This document shows positions 10,636 to 19,260 of a stretch of 64,000 nucleotides of DNA, in pieces. The translations under genes and the position numbers were made by a program. The notes beneath the pieces are model-generated. The model made no database searches, was not told the DNA's origin, and saw nothing but the letters and a program-made list of their open reading frames with translations. The DNA is from Paguma larvata (taxonomy: Eukaryota > Chordata > Mammalia > Carnivora > Viverridae): NCBI GenBank assembly GCA_030068075.1, contig CM057825.1, forward strand, positions 124,952,739 to 125,016,738, read 5' to 3'. The first letter of the stretch is position 1; the number at the start of each line of letters is the position of its first letter.

Positions 10636-11130
10636 GATGACGTATGAATTTCCTGAGGCTGCTGTGACAAAGTACCACGGGCAGGGTGGCTTCGATGTTG
10701 GAGATTTATTGTCTCTGGAAGCTTCAGGCCTGAGACCCAGGTGTTGGCAGCTCTGGTTCCTCCTGAGGCTGGCAGGGAAGGTGTGTTCCACGCCGCCCTC
10801 CTGGTGTCTGGGGTCTCCTGGCCACTCTGGCATTCCTAGGCTGGAAGAAGCATCACCCCCGATATCTGCCTTCGTCCTCACATGGCGTCCGCCCCTGTGT
10901 GGGTGTCTGTATTCGAATTCCCCCTTTTTACCTGGATTGGGGGCCCACGTTACCCCCAGCATGGCCTCACCTTTGCTAATGACAAGATGGAGGAGGCGCG
11001 CCCACCCTCGCGGAGGAAGAGGGCTCGTGCAGAGCGGCAGTGACCCGCTTTCCAAATAAGGCCACATTCTAAAGTATGAGGGTTAGGACTTGGACACACG
11101 TCTTCTTGGGACACAGCTTGGCCCATAACA
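10636..11130 (-). mobile_element. Solo LTR of the ERVL-MaLR (MLT1/MST-like) group, reverse
   Basis: In plus orientation it reads CCTGAGGCTGCTGTGACAAA, then GTACCACGGGCAGGGTGGCT, AGATTTATTGTCTCTGG, TTCGTCCTCACATGGCG, AAATAAGGCCACATTCT, GGGTTAGGACTTGGACACA, ending GCCCATAACA. This is the reverse complement of a MaLR LTR. No internal retroviral sequence is present, so it is an old solo LTR. A CpG-rich 52-base segment at 10986-11037 does not fit the LTR pattern and recurs at 12243-12295. Confidence 0.8.
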
Positions 11131-12242
11131 GACAATCTCTTTAAGGCGTCAGGAAAGCATGGAGCCAGGGGCTGAGCCTCTCAAAATCCTTTCTGAGGCT
11201 CTTCCCTACAAAGACTAAAGACCCGGGCCCCCCCCCCGCCCCCACCAACCCGGTCTTTCTGAGAACAAGGAGAGTCCCCGGAGTTTCTGATGCTTCCAGA
11301 AGGATCCTGGGAGTCGAGGGGGTGTGGGGGTGGGGCACGGGCAGCCGCAGAGACACCTGGCACCGAAAGCGGGGAGGAGAAGCCCTTCTCCCTTTTCATT
11401 ACGCGGTGGAAAACAGAAAACTCAATTTATTTGAGAACAAACAGGCTTTAACCTGAAGTTCATCCTCCCCTCGGTGACTTCACGGCATCGACAAGCGAGA
11501 GCCGCAGCCGGCACTGCGCCCCGGCCACACACTCCGAGGGGCCGAGATTGGGAAAATAATGGCATTTTCTCAACAAATTATCTCCCAGCCGAGGTAATAA
11601 CCTGCTTATAGATACGCCAATTCAGATTTTCACCCCCTAAACCTGCCTCTGAAAGAAAGGTTGTGGCGTCCGCACAACAAACGGCGCAGTTTCCCTGCCC
11701 CCACCCCCTGCTGAGCCTTTATTAATTTCAAGCCATTGACGGAGTCTCTTTGGAAACTGTGTTCACATTTCAGGTCAACAGCATCTTCCTGCTCGGTTCC
11801 AATAAAATACACCCTGTCAGAGCATAAAGCAAATATTTCTCTGCGAAGGCAAAAACAGAACCGTTGTGCTTTCAATACAAGCACAAGGGCCCAGCCAACA
11901 GAATTCCCCAACGGCTGCCATCGAGTTAACGGGTCCTCGCTGGGGTTCACGTCCATTCTGTACCAGGGAGACGGGGGCCTCCGCCTCTCCCGGCTCCCAC
12001 AGCCGTCCCAGTCCGCAGCCACGTGGGTGGGAAGGACGGGCGTGGGTGCCATGTCAGGTGCCAGGCGCCTCGGTGAGTGACACCCACATGGCGTCTTCTG
12101 CCCTCCACGGGTTAGAGTCTAGCAGGGGAGACACGCATTCGACTTAGCGAGCGAGCGCCTGCTCTGTAAAGCCGGCCTGGGGGAAGAGCTACCCATGAAA
12201 GAAACGAGGTGTGCAGTGGGGGTTAAGGACCGCAGGGGTGGT
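11131..12242. other. Unique DNA; AT-rich possible conserved noncoding block at 11440-11910
   Basis: The left part is GC-rich with a C-run near 11229. From about 11400 the sequence becomes AT-richer with low CpG, and is dense in words such as CTCAATTTATTTGAGAAC, GGGAAAATAATGGCATTTTC and TTTATTAATTTCAAGCC. That texture is typical of mammalian conserved noncoding elements, but alignment is needed. No exon was recognised. Confidence 0.3.
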
Positions 12243-12295
12243 GACGGAGGAGGGCGCGCCCACCCTGGCGGAGGGGAGAGGGTCGTGCAGAGCGG
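12243..12295. repeat. 53-base repeat shared with 10986-11037
   Basis: Nearly all of the segment matches 10986-11037 in direct orientation, including the rare octamer GGCGCGCC and the end GTGCAGAGCGG. The surrounding sequence does not match. Origin unknown. Confidence 0.7.
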
Positions 12296-12394
12296 GCCAC
12301 CATCCAGTGCCCGGAGGGAGCGGGCTTCCGGATGCAGAACAGAGAGCGAGCCAGTTGGGCTTCACTGGAGAGACGGCGGGGGACACGCGGACGG

Positions 12395-12520
12395 CCACGA
12401 GGCTGAACGGTGGGGAGAGTCCGGAGGTGCGAGGTGAGGAGCTGGGATTTTATTCGGGACACGGCACGAAGCCACGAAGCCACGGCAAGGCTTCAAGCAG
12501 GGGGACGCCCTCAACTGGCC
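12395..12520 (-). mobile_element. L2 LINE fragment, reverse
   Basis: GGAGCTGGGATTTTATTCGG followed by GAAGCCACGG and GCTTCAAGCAGGGGGACG matches the reverse complement of the internal L2 3' region. Confidence 0.65.
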
Positions 12521-12547
12521 CTCCCTCTCGGCCAGTCTGTCTCTCCC

Positions 12548-12548
<1 letters not shown>

Positions 12549-12636
<88 letters not shown>
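12549..12636. repeat. (CA)n microsatellite, about 88 bases
   Basis: A long, nearly perfect CA tract interrupted once by CATA near 12591. Length and purity predict high length polymorphism. The Val-Cys open frames on the reverse strand are artefacts of this tract. Confidence 0.97.
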
Positions 12637-12638
<2 letters not shown>

Positions 12639-13134
12639 TCTACAACAAATTCTTCAGAGCCCATTCTTGGACATCAGTCCTCGACTAAGTGCAACTTGCT
12701 CTGGAATGATCTCCGTATTCAACTCCACCTCCGGATGGATGAGCCGTTTCTGAGAACGGCTGGGAACCTTGGGAGGGAGATGGTGTCTGGAAGGGAGGGA
12801 AGGTCGCAGAGGAAGAGGCACAAGGAAGCAAGGAGAGGAGGGCTTCGGAGAATTGCTCAAAGCACCCCCCACTCTGCCTGGCGGGTGCCAGGACCGGTAC
12901 GGCGCAGGCCGGGGGGAGTCTCCACGAACAGTCAGAAGGGACTTCCGGCGAGTTCAATTACTGCCTGGATTTATATGCGGAGATATACTTATGGATCACA
13001 TTTAGCATTTCCAAACTAGCGTGGTGGGGGTGTTAAGGTTTTCCCCAAGAACTGGCCAGCACAGCGTGGAGCCCAGTGATGTCATTACATGTCACGTTCT
13101 ACAACCGAGGGAATGCGTGACTTCCTTTAACTTC
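12637..13134. other. Unassigned sequence
   Basis: Purine-rich at 12760-12850. No recognised repeat or exon. Confidence 0.35.
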
Positions 13135-13345
13135 CTTCTCCAGGTTTCGGGGCAGGTCACTTAACTTCTCTTCTGCCCCAGTTCTGGCCTCTGTGAAATG
13201 GGAATGATAACATCTCCATCTCGAGAACGGCGGGGACAAAAGGGAATCCGTGCTAAGCGCACGGGCGAACGCCTGGCTTTACTGTTTGGCGCAGGGGTCG
13301 CGGCCATGGCTACTCCTGTGACAGCAGCCTCCACAACATTCAGGA
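13135..13345 (+). mobile_element. MIR SINE
   Basis: GGGCAGGTCACTTAACTTCT, GGCCTCTGTGAAATGGGAAT and GATAACATCTCCATCTC keep MIR order; the 3' part is diverged. Confidence 0.7.
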
Positions 13346-13439
13346 GCACCCGGTGTTTGTGGAACGTCTGTGGGCCGGTTATGTCCCGCTTGAGAATTTA
13401 GTGTGGAAATAATTGGGGAAAAGAAAAAAAGGCCGTATG

Positions 13440-13692
13440 TTAAAAAATACTTACGACATTATTTATTTAGAATGACAATAAAAATACCTAAACATTGAAC
13501 AATAAGGGAACGGCAGCATTCACTAAGGGACATCAGCTCAATGGAAAACTACACACTAATTCGAATGATTAATTTGGAGACTACAAAACACTTCGACGAT
13601 GTGTACAAAAACGGCGTTTTGAAAAAGACAGCGTGCACCACCGGGCAACAACGGTGTAGTAAAGATGGAAGAGACTATGAAGACATGAAACA
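13440..13692 (+). mobile_element. Old LINE-1 3' region, interrupted by a SINE
   Basis: ACAATAAAAATACCTAAACATT, AACAATAAGGGAACGGCAGC, CTCAATGGAAAACTAC and AGACTACAAAACACTTCGAC follow the pattern of an old mammalian LINE-1 3' segment. Its right edge is the insertion point of the SINE at 13703. Confidence 0.5.
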
Positions 13693-13923
13693 GGCTTTTG
13701 GGGGCGCCTGGGGGGCTCAGCCCGTTAAGCGCCTGACTTCGGCTCAGGTCATGATCTCATAGCTCATGGGTTCGAGCCCCGCGTCGGGCTCTGTGCTGAC
13801 ATCTCGGAGCCTGGAGCCTGCTTCTGATTTTGTGTCTCCCTCTCTCTCTCTCTGCCCCGCCCCCACTGCGCTTTGTCTCTGTTTCTTGAAAATAAAGAAA
13901 CATCTAAAAAAATGGCTTTTGGG
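13693..13923 (+). mobile_element. Felid tRNA-Lys SINE with target-site duplication
   Basis: Forward copy (13703-13913). Head GGCGCCTGGGGGGCTCAG, intact B box GGGTTCGAGCCCC, CT-rich tract, AATAAAGAAACATC tail. A perfect 10-base duplication GGCTTTTGGG sits at 13693-13702 and 13914-13923. Confidence 0.96.
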
Positions 13924-14229
13924 TTGGAAAGGAGGACCACGGGTAAAGCTTTTAAAAGGTGGTGAACACGTGGAAACGCACAATCGACTGCACCAAAAAA
14001 CGACGAGAAACTTTGGAGGGCATTGTTCGGGGGATTCGGAATGTGGGATCCCTCGCAAAGCACTTGTCTCTTTCACGGGACGGCAGACACCTCCGGGGAA
14101 GGTGAAACTGCCCGTCGCTAAGCTCTTCCAACACTGGGCTTGTCTTGGCCTATGTACTCGGCTGCCGATTTTCACCGTATCTCACTTTTTAATGAACGGG
14201 TAAAGGAAGACATCACCAAACACTGAGGG
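13924..14229. other. Unassigned sequence right of a SINE
   Basis: May include further diverged LINE-1 sequence continuing from the left of the SINE, but no landmark was decisive. Confidence 0.3.
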
Positions 14230-14520
14230 CCTACTCCATGAATGACTGGTGCAGAACGGCCACCAGCACAGCCCCAAGAGGAAAGGCCTCCCTTGCGAAT
14301 AAGATAAATGAAGACGGACGAGTAACCGAAGACAGGCCAACAGCCAGGCATTGTTCTGAGGGTCTTACGGGAATTCTCCCTTTAATCCTCATATCCAACC
14401 TCGAGGCAGCTGTAGCCATCTGACAGGCGAGAAACCTGATGCTCAGAAATAGCAAATGACACGCCCACAGGTCACACCATCAGCGGCGGAGTAAGGATCC
14501 GGGCCTAAGGCTCTTCCCCA
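14230..14520 (-). mobile_element. MIR SINE
   Basis: Reverse MIR: CAGGCATTGTTCTGAGGGTC, CCTTTAATCCTCATATCC, GAGGCAGCTGTAGCCATC, GACAGGCGAGAAACCTGATG and CCCACAGGTCACACCATCAG. Confidence 0.8.
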
Positions 14521-14768
14521 AGGCCCCTCCTCTCGCCACCCCATCTCAGAAGAAGAGCCGCAAAGGGTGCTCATGGCAGGAGGAAGTGAAAGGCCCTCTC
14601 CCTGAGGCCCGCTCAGGAACCGCTCACCCTCATCTCCACGTCCGACACAAGGGCTCTGCTGAGACCTGGCCTCCCCGAGCTCACTCCCAGCCTGAACCCC
14701 GGGCTGGCCTTCGGGAGCCAGGAGCTGGGTAAGGAGGGTCCGCTGTGTGCATCAGCAACAAGGAGTTT
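14521..14768. other. Unassigned sequence
   Basis: GC-rich with no recognised feature. Confidence 0.35.
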
Positions 14769-14972
14769 TAACGTTTCTTTACTTTTGAGAGACAGAGAGA
14801 GGCAGAGTGCGAGCAAGGGTGGGGCAGAGAGAAAGGGAGACAGAATCGGAAGCAGGCTCCAGGCTCTGAGCAGTTAGCACAGAGCCCGACGCGGGGCTCG
14901 AACTCATGAACCTTGAGATCATGACCTGAGCTGACGTTGGACGCCTAACCGACTGAGCCAGCCAGGCGCCCC
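14769..14972 (-). mobile_element. Felid tRNA-Lys SINE
   Basis: Reverse copy with GAATCGGAAGCAGGCTCCAG, CACAGAGCCCGACGCGGGGC, an intact reverse B box GGGGCTCGAACTC, and head GCCAGCCAGGCGCCCC. Flanks GGAGTTTT and GGAGAATTTTTT may be a weak target duplication. Confidence 0.94.
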
Positions 14973-15027
14973 AGACTGGAGAATTTTTTAAGGCCCTTTT
15001 GGGAAACTGTACCGACCTCAGAAAAAT

Positions 15028-15062
15028 TGTGTGTGTGGAGGGGGTGGGTGGGTGGGGGAGCG
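15028..15062. repeat. (GGGT)n G-rich low-complexity tract
   Basis: GTGTGTGTGGAGGGGGTGGG followed by GTGGGTGGGGGAG; four or more G-runs make quadruplex formation possible. Confidence 0.8.
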
Positions 15063-15596
15063 CAAGGGGAGGGTGCCAGCATGAGTGAGCAGGAGGGGCA
15101 GGGCACCCAGGGGGACGGACACCCCTCCCCTGCCCAGGTGGGATGCAACAGGCTGTGCGGCCCCATTGAGACCGAGAGAGTCTCTGACGCTGTCACTTCC
15201 CACCTCAGAACTCGAAGCGCTAGATCCTTTGCTCAGAAATCCAGAGGAAAAGCCAACACAACTCCGATCAAAGATGATGGCATGGACCAAGGCTCACAGA
15301 AGGGCACACACGTACACGCGTGTGCGCACGGTCAAATCGGCACAGCTCTCCTGTGGCAGCAGTATCTTAGAGCCGTGGCCACACACCTAGGACGTGGGCC
15401 CGCCCAGACAGACAGACGTGGCGCAGAGCGCGGGGACGAGCCCCGTTAGGTGGACAGAGGGCTGCGGCAGTGACATACGCGGCCCGTCTCCAGACAAGGG
15501 CCAGCTCCTCGCACACCTCCAGGGGGCACCGTTCGCACAGGGTACAAAGCTGATGCAGGCACCCGGCTTGCCGGAGGGGTGACTCCGCTTAGAAAA
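15063..15596. other. Unassigned unique sequence
   Basis: Mixed composition with a short ACACACGTACACGCGTGTG alternating tract near 15304. Nothing else recognised. Confidence 0.35.
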
Positions 15597-15830
15597 TCGG
15601 TGTGTAGGGTTCCCGTGGACAAACGGCCTCGCTCCCCCGGGGCCACCTCTCCACGCGGCCGAGGCTGCTGGTCCTCCCCGCGGCTGCGCAGAGCGGGGCT
15701 CCGATGCCCCGGACGGACGAACCCCGGGCCTCGGAAGGACTCGCTGCTTGTCGGCTCGGCTCCCGGCGGCAGCGGCGCAACACGGCGCCCCGTTTCTCCT
15801 GGGATCGGAGCCCCACATCCGTTCCAGCCC
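15597..15830. promoter_or_regulatory. CpG-dense block, candidate CpG island
   Basis: By hand count about 29 CpG dinucleotides lie within some 235 bases, in non-repetitive GC-rich sequence. This is the density of a mammalian CpG island. No TATA box, exon or splice donor was identified, and the 252-codon frame from 15579 has no recognisable protein. It may be a promoter or part of a general CpG-rich domain. Confidence 0.4.
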
Positions 15831-16439
15831 TCATTTTCACGTCTTTCTTCCCAACAGCCACAAGGCCCGCTCAGTTCTAGAGCGCTGGTGTGGCTGCCAA
15901 GGCCCAGCGGAGGGGAGAAGGCCTTGAAAAGTCACTTTGTGAAACATCCCGGCTCGCAGAGGCCAAGCCATGAGGCCCGAGCGGCTGACTTTCCACTCGC
16001 CACACACCCCGCCCGGAGACGCGGGGCTCAGAGACAGCCGGCCCTTGTTCTCACCCGCTGGGAGCCCCGGGGGGGGGGGTCGGAATTCACTGGGAGCGCA
16101 TCAGGAAAGCCCTGGCAGGCAACGCCGCTTCTGGCATCTTCCTCGGGGGCCGCGGCTTGCCGTGGTCAGCCGAGGCGGCGTGATGCAAGAACTGAGAGAC
16201 GGCTGTCGCCGTGGGGACAGCTCTGTGAGCCCGGGGACACGCAGGCTGGGACTGAGGCGGGCAAGCCTTCCGTCACCTGCAGGGCCTGGGACGGGCGCCA
16301 GGAGGAGAGAGGGTCCTCTGGTGTACAATGGGCATGAGCTGCCAGAGAGGAGATGGAAACAGCTCTCCCGTAACTCCGTCCTGTCTCGGGTGACCTCCCG
16401 ACCGTGGGGAAGGGGGACAGGCACGAAGACTTCACCAAT
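15831..16439. other. Unassigned GC-rich sequence with a G-run
   Basis: Includes a G-run at about 16070-16079. Open frames are chance products of composition. Confidence 0.35.
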
Positions 16440-16560
16440 TCATGTGCCCACTGCATCCAACCAATGTTTCCTAGGCACCTACTATGTGCCGGTGTTACTG
16501 TTTTAGGCACACACGGTGGTAAATAAAACAGTCTCCACCCTCACGCAGCTTCTTCTCGAA
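16440..16560 (-). mobile_element. L2 LINE 3' end, reverse
   Basis: AACCAATGTTTCCTAGGCAC, TACTATGTGCCGGTG, TTTTAGGCACACACGG and CACCCTCACGCAGCTTC match reverse L2. Confidence 0.75.
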
Positions 16561-16591
16561 ATTGTCATGCTCCCCCCCTCCCCCCCCAATT

Positions 16592-16672
16592 AATAGCTGT
16601 GTGACCTGGAGGACACCGCGTCCCCTCTCCGTGCCTCAGTGAGGTCACTCCTAGGGTTCCTGCGAACCAGCA
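16592..16672 (+). mobile_element. MIR SINE fragment
   Basis: TAATAGCTGTGTGACCTGGA and CTCTCCGTGCCTCAGTGAGG are the MIR core; the ends are lost. Confidence 0.75.
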
Positions 16673-17110
16673 TCTGGGAGCCACCGAATTCCCCCTTGGG
16701 GCCTGAACCAGACCGGGGGGTTTCCATCGCCCGCAGCCGAGAGCTGTGCCCAGATGAGGAGAGAGCGCGGAGAGACGAGAGCGGGCTTGAGAAGGCGGCA
16801 GGGAGCTGGTGAGTCGTCAGCTCCTCCGGAAAGCAGACGGAAGGCACTGGAGGGAGGGCGGCCTCGGGGGAGGGAGGCTGCATTCACGCCCACCTCTCCG
16901 ATGGCCCTCGGGCGCTGGGGGTCCGAAGGGACCACAAGGGCCTTCGGGACAAAGAGGAAGATGCTGAACAGCTAAATGGTTAATGCGACGGTAGCGCGTT
17001 CGGCGTTCCTTAAACAATTGCTTGCTGTGCTTAGAACACGCTCCGCACTGGGGCCGGCTGCGGGGACGCGGTCTTCCGCAAGTCACCCCTTTGACTGGAA
17101 CCTCTTGATC
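16673..17110. other. Unassigned GC-rich sequence
   Basis: No repeat or exon recognised. Confidence 0.35.
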
Positions 17111-17152
17111 TCATCCATCCATCCATCCATCCATCCATCCATCCATCCATTC
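17111..17152. repeat. (CATC)n microsatellite
   Basis: About nine to ten consecutive CATC units; the Ser-Ile-His-Pro open frame across it is an artefact. Confidence 0.95.
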
Positions 17153-17204
17153 ACATCCCTGCCTGCTCACCACCATGTGTGGGACTCTGGCTGAAGCCAG
17201 CACC

Positions 17205-17400
17205 GCAGAGTCCAGAGTGGGGGACAGCCTTGCAAATCAGGCAGGTCTGCATTCGAATCCAGTCTCTGCCACCCTGGGCGAGCCACTCAGCCTCTCAGAG
17301 CCCCAGTAATCTGCCCTGTGAAACAGAAATTATGCAGATTTCTTTGTGAGGAATGGATGCACTCGGCCTCCGGGACGTCGCAATCCCGGCATCCTTCTGG
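17205..17400 (+). mobile_element. MIR SINE
   Basis: TCTGCATTCGAATCCAGTCT, GCCACCCTGGGCGAGCCACT, CAGCCTCTCAGAGCCCCAGT and GCCCTGTGAAACAGAAATTA retain the MIR core order. Confidence 0.75.
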
Positions 17401-18689
17401 TTCGCGCTCAGTCCTGAGTTTGGTACCTGGAGGCTCACAATTGCTTACTCGAATTTTCCTAACCAGGTACCCGATTTTCAGCCTCGAACTGGAAACATTC
17501 TTCCAGTTTATCTGAAACTGGCTGGAGGGGACCACGCTATCCTTGGACGATATGCATTTAGCTTCTAGAAGAATAGGAAACATTCAATTTTGGAGGGAAG
17601 GGACCTCAGGAGGCCCTTGTGTGACATTTTGAGGCTTGTTCTGAGTTCAGAGGCCAGATTTAAATAGTACTCGGGGCCCAAATTGAGTCCTAGAAACAGG
17701 GCCAAAGGATCTGCCCATAATGACACATATCAAAACTGGAGACCGCCTTGGTCAAGGAGAAAAAAGATGAAAATTACAAAGACCTTCTTCCAAACCACCT
17801 TCTAAAAGTGAACAGAGAGGGCAGGAAGCTACCCAAAGTGTGCCCCAACCTCCCCCTTCAGAGCTAGAAAGAGTAACAGGTCCACTTCCAACTTGCAATT
17901 TAATTCTATTTTGGAGTTTACTGGAAAGCAGAAAATAAGAAAGGGGTCTGAAAAAGCCAGCAGTCTGCAGGCAAAGACAAAACCGAAACACACCAAAGCG
18001 TTCAAAAGGCCTGGCAGCTCGGGTCCCCCAGTATCTTCACGGCCCCTAAGCCCCTCGTGCCTAAGCCAGTTAGCAACGGTATGGGTGCTCTTGCCTCTGA
18101 GAACCTTCCGAGGTCCCCCTGCGGGAAGACAAGGTGGGATGGTCACTCAGTGGGTACTCACTAGCTGTTGACGCATTGATATTTGAAGGCGAGCATAAGG
18201 CAGGGCTTTGGCTGCAGACGACAGACTCAGAAGGAACACTCTGGATGCTACCAGGTGACCTGTAGGGTCTTTGAGACAGCCAGGGCCAAGCTCCGGGTTT
18301 CTTCTGCTCTCGGAGACAATGACCCACCCACACTGGACGGCACAGCCCCCCTCGCCGCTGCTGCTATTGGGCTTACACTGCCCGTGCTGCACACGGAACC
18401 AAAACCTTGACTTCTGCGGATGCCCAAAGCCAACATCTCAATGGCCAGAATGCTGGGCTCGCTTCCTCGTTTCACTTGCTTCCTCACGAAATCCAAAAAT
18501 GTTCACGAGAAAGGCGCATCGGAGTCTTCAGTGAATAGAGAAAGCGCGTGGACATTCCCGGGCCACCAGGGACACTACACTTCGATGCTGTTGCCGGTCA
18601 TCGTTGTCAACGTGTAAGGTTTCCTGCATGTTCCAGAGCCTGCTAGAAATACCGTAATGAAGAGGTGGGGGTGCCCACTCGGCAGTGAA
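17401..18689. other. Unassigned unique sequence
   Basis: No transposon, exon or RNA gene was recognised. Open frames of 60-105 codons occur on both strands with no supporting domain. Confidence 0.35.
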
Positions 18690-18945
18690 GAAACTGGGCC
18701 CTGGACCCTCCCTGCCTGGGTCTGCGGCCTGCACCCCAGCCCGTGTGGCCTGGAGGTCTTGGGACAGTTCAGCCACCGGCGCTGTAGAGGACAGACCACG
18801 ACGGCATGGGTCTCACAGCCTAGCTGCGGGGCTCACACAAGCTCACGGAGGCCGAGCGTTCGACACGGCGCCTGTGACACGCACCTGGGCACACTGTAGT
18901 CGGCGGTAGTCACTACTGTTGATGCGGATAATAAAAACCGAAACG
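18690..18945 (+). mobile_element. Possible diverged MIR SINE
   Basis: GTGGCCTGGAGGTCTTGGGA resembles the MIR core and CTGGGCACACTGTAGTCGG the MIR 3' end, but the middle is not alignable by eye. Confidence 0.35.
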
Positions 18946-18989
18946 GTAACGTGATAACCCCCTCCGCGGTGCTGGTTTCTGGACAGAGC

Positions 18990-19260
18990 GCCATCGAAGC
19001 CAAGAGCTATCTGCTTAATGCAATTTGCTCCCCAATTAATTAATTATATTATATCCAAATTGAATTATCTTGTCTCACTCTCCAAGGAACCGGCAGTTTC
19101 ACCTTGGGCTGCTAAAAACGTCCTGCCACCAAAAATTGCTTAGAAGGCACCCCTGTCACTTCACTCGACGAGAGTCAAGTCGATGATTTCTTTGAAGACG
19201 TCTTTTGGCCGGAGACCCTGTGACACCGAATTGAGAAAAATCACTTCTAAGAGCGGCTGA
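18990..19260. promoter_or_regulatory. AT-rich block, candidate conserved noncoding element
   Basis: CTTAATGCAATTTGCTCC, AATTAATTAATTATATTATA and CCAAATTGAATTATCTTG give a dense run of homeodomain-type TAATTA words inside a GC-rich, CpG-rich region. Such a composition switch is often seen at conserved enhancers. No alignment was available. Confidence 0.25.

Noticed and set aside
10444..11067. 207-codon reverse open frame
   Set aside because: Mostly antisense of a MaLR LTR, which is noncoding.
12362..12664. Val-Cys repeat protein on the reverse strand
   Set aside because: Direct translation of the CA microsatellite.
15579..16337. 252-codon forward open frame
   Set aside because: Pro/Arg/Ser/Gly-rich translation without any recognisable domain, in CpG-dense DNA where stops are rare; no splice or promoter support.
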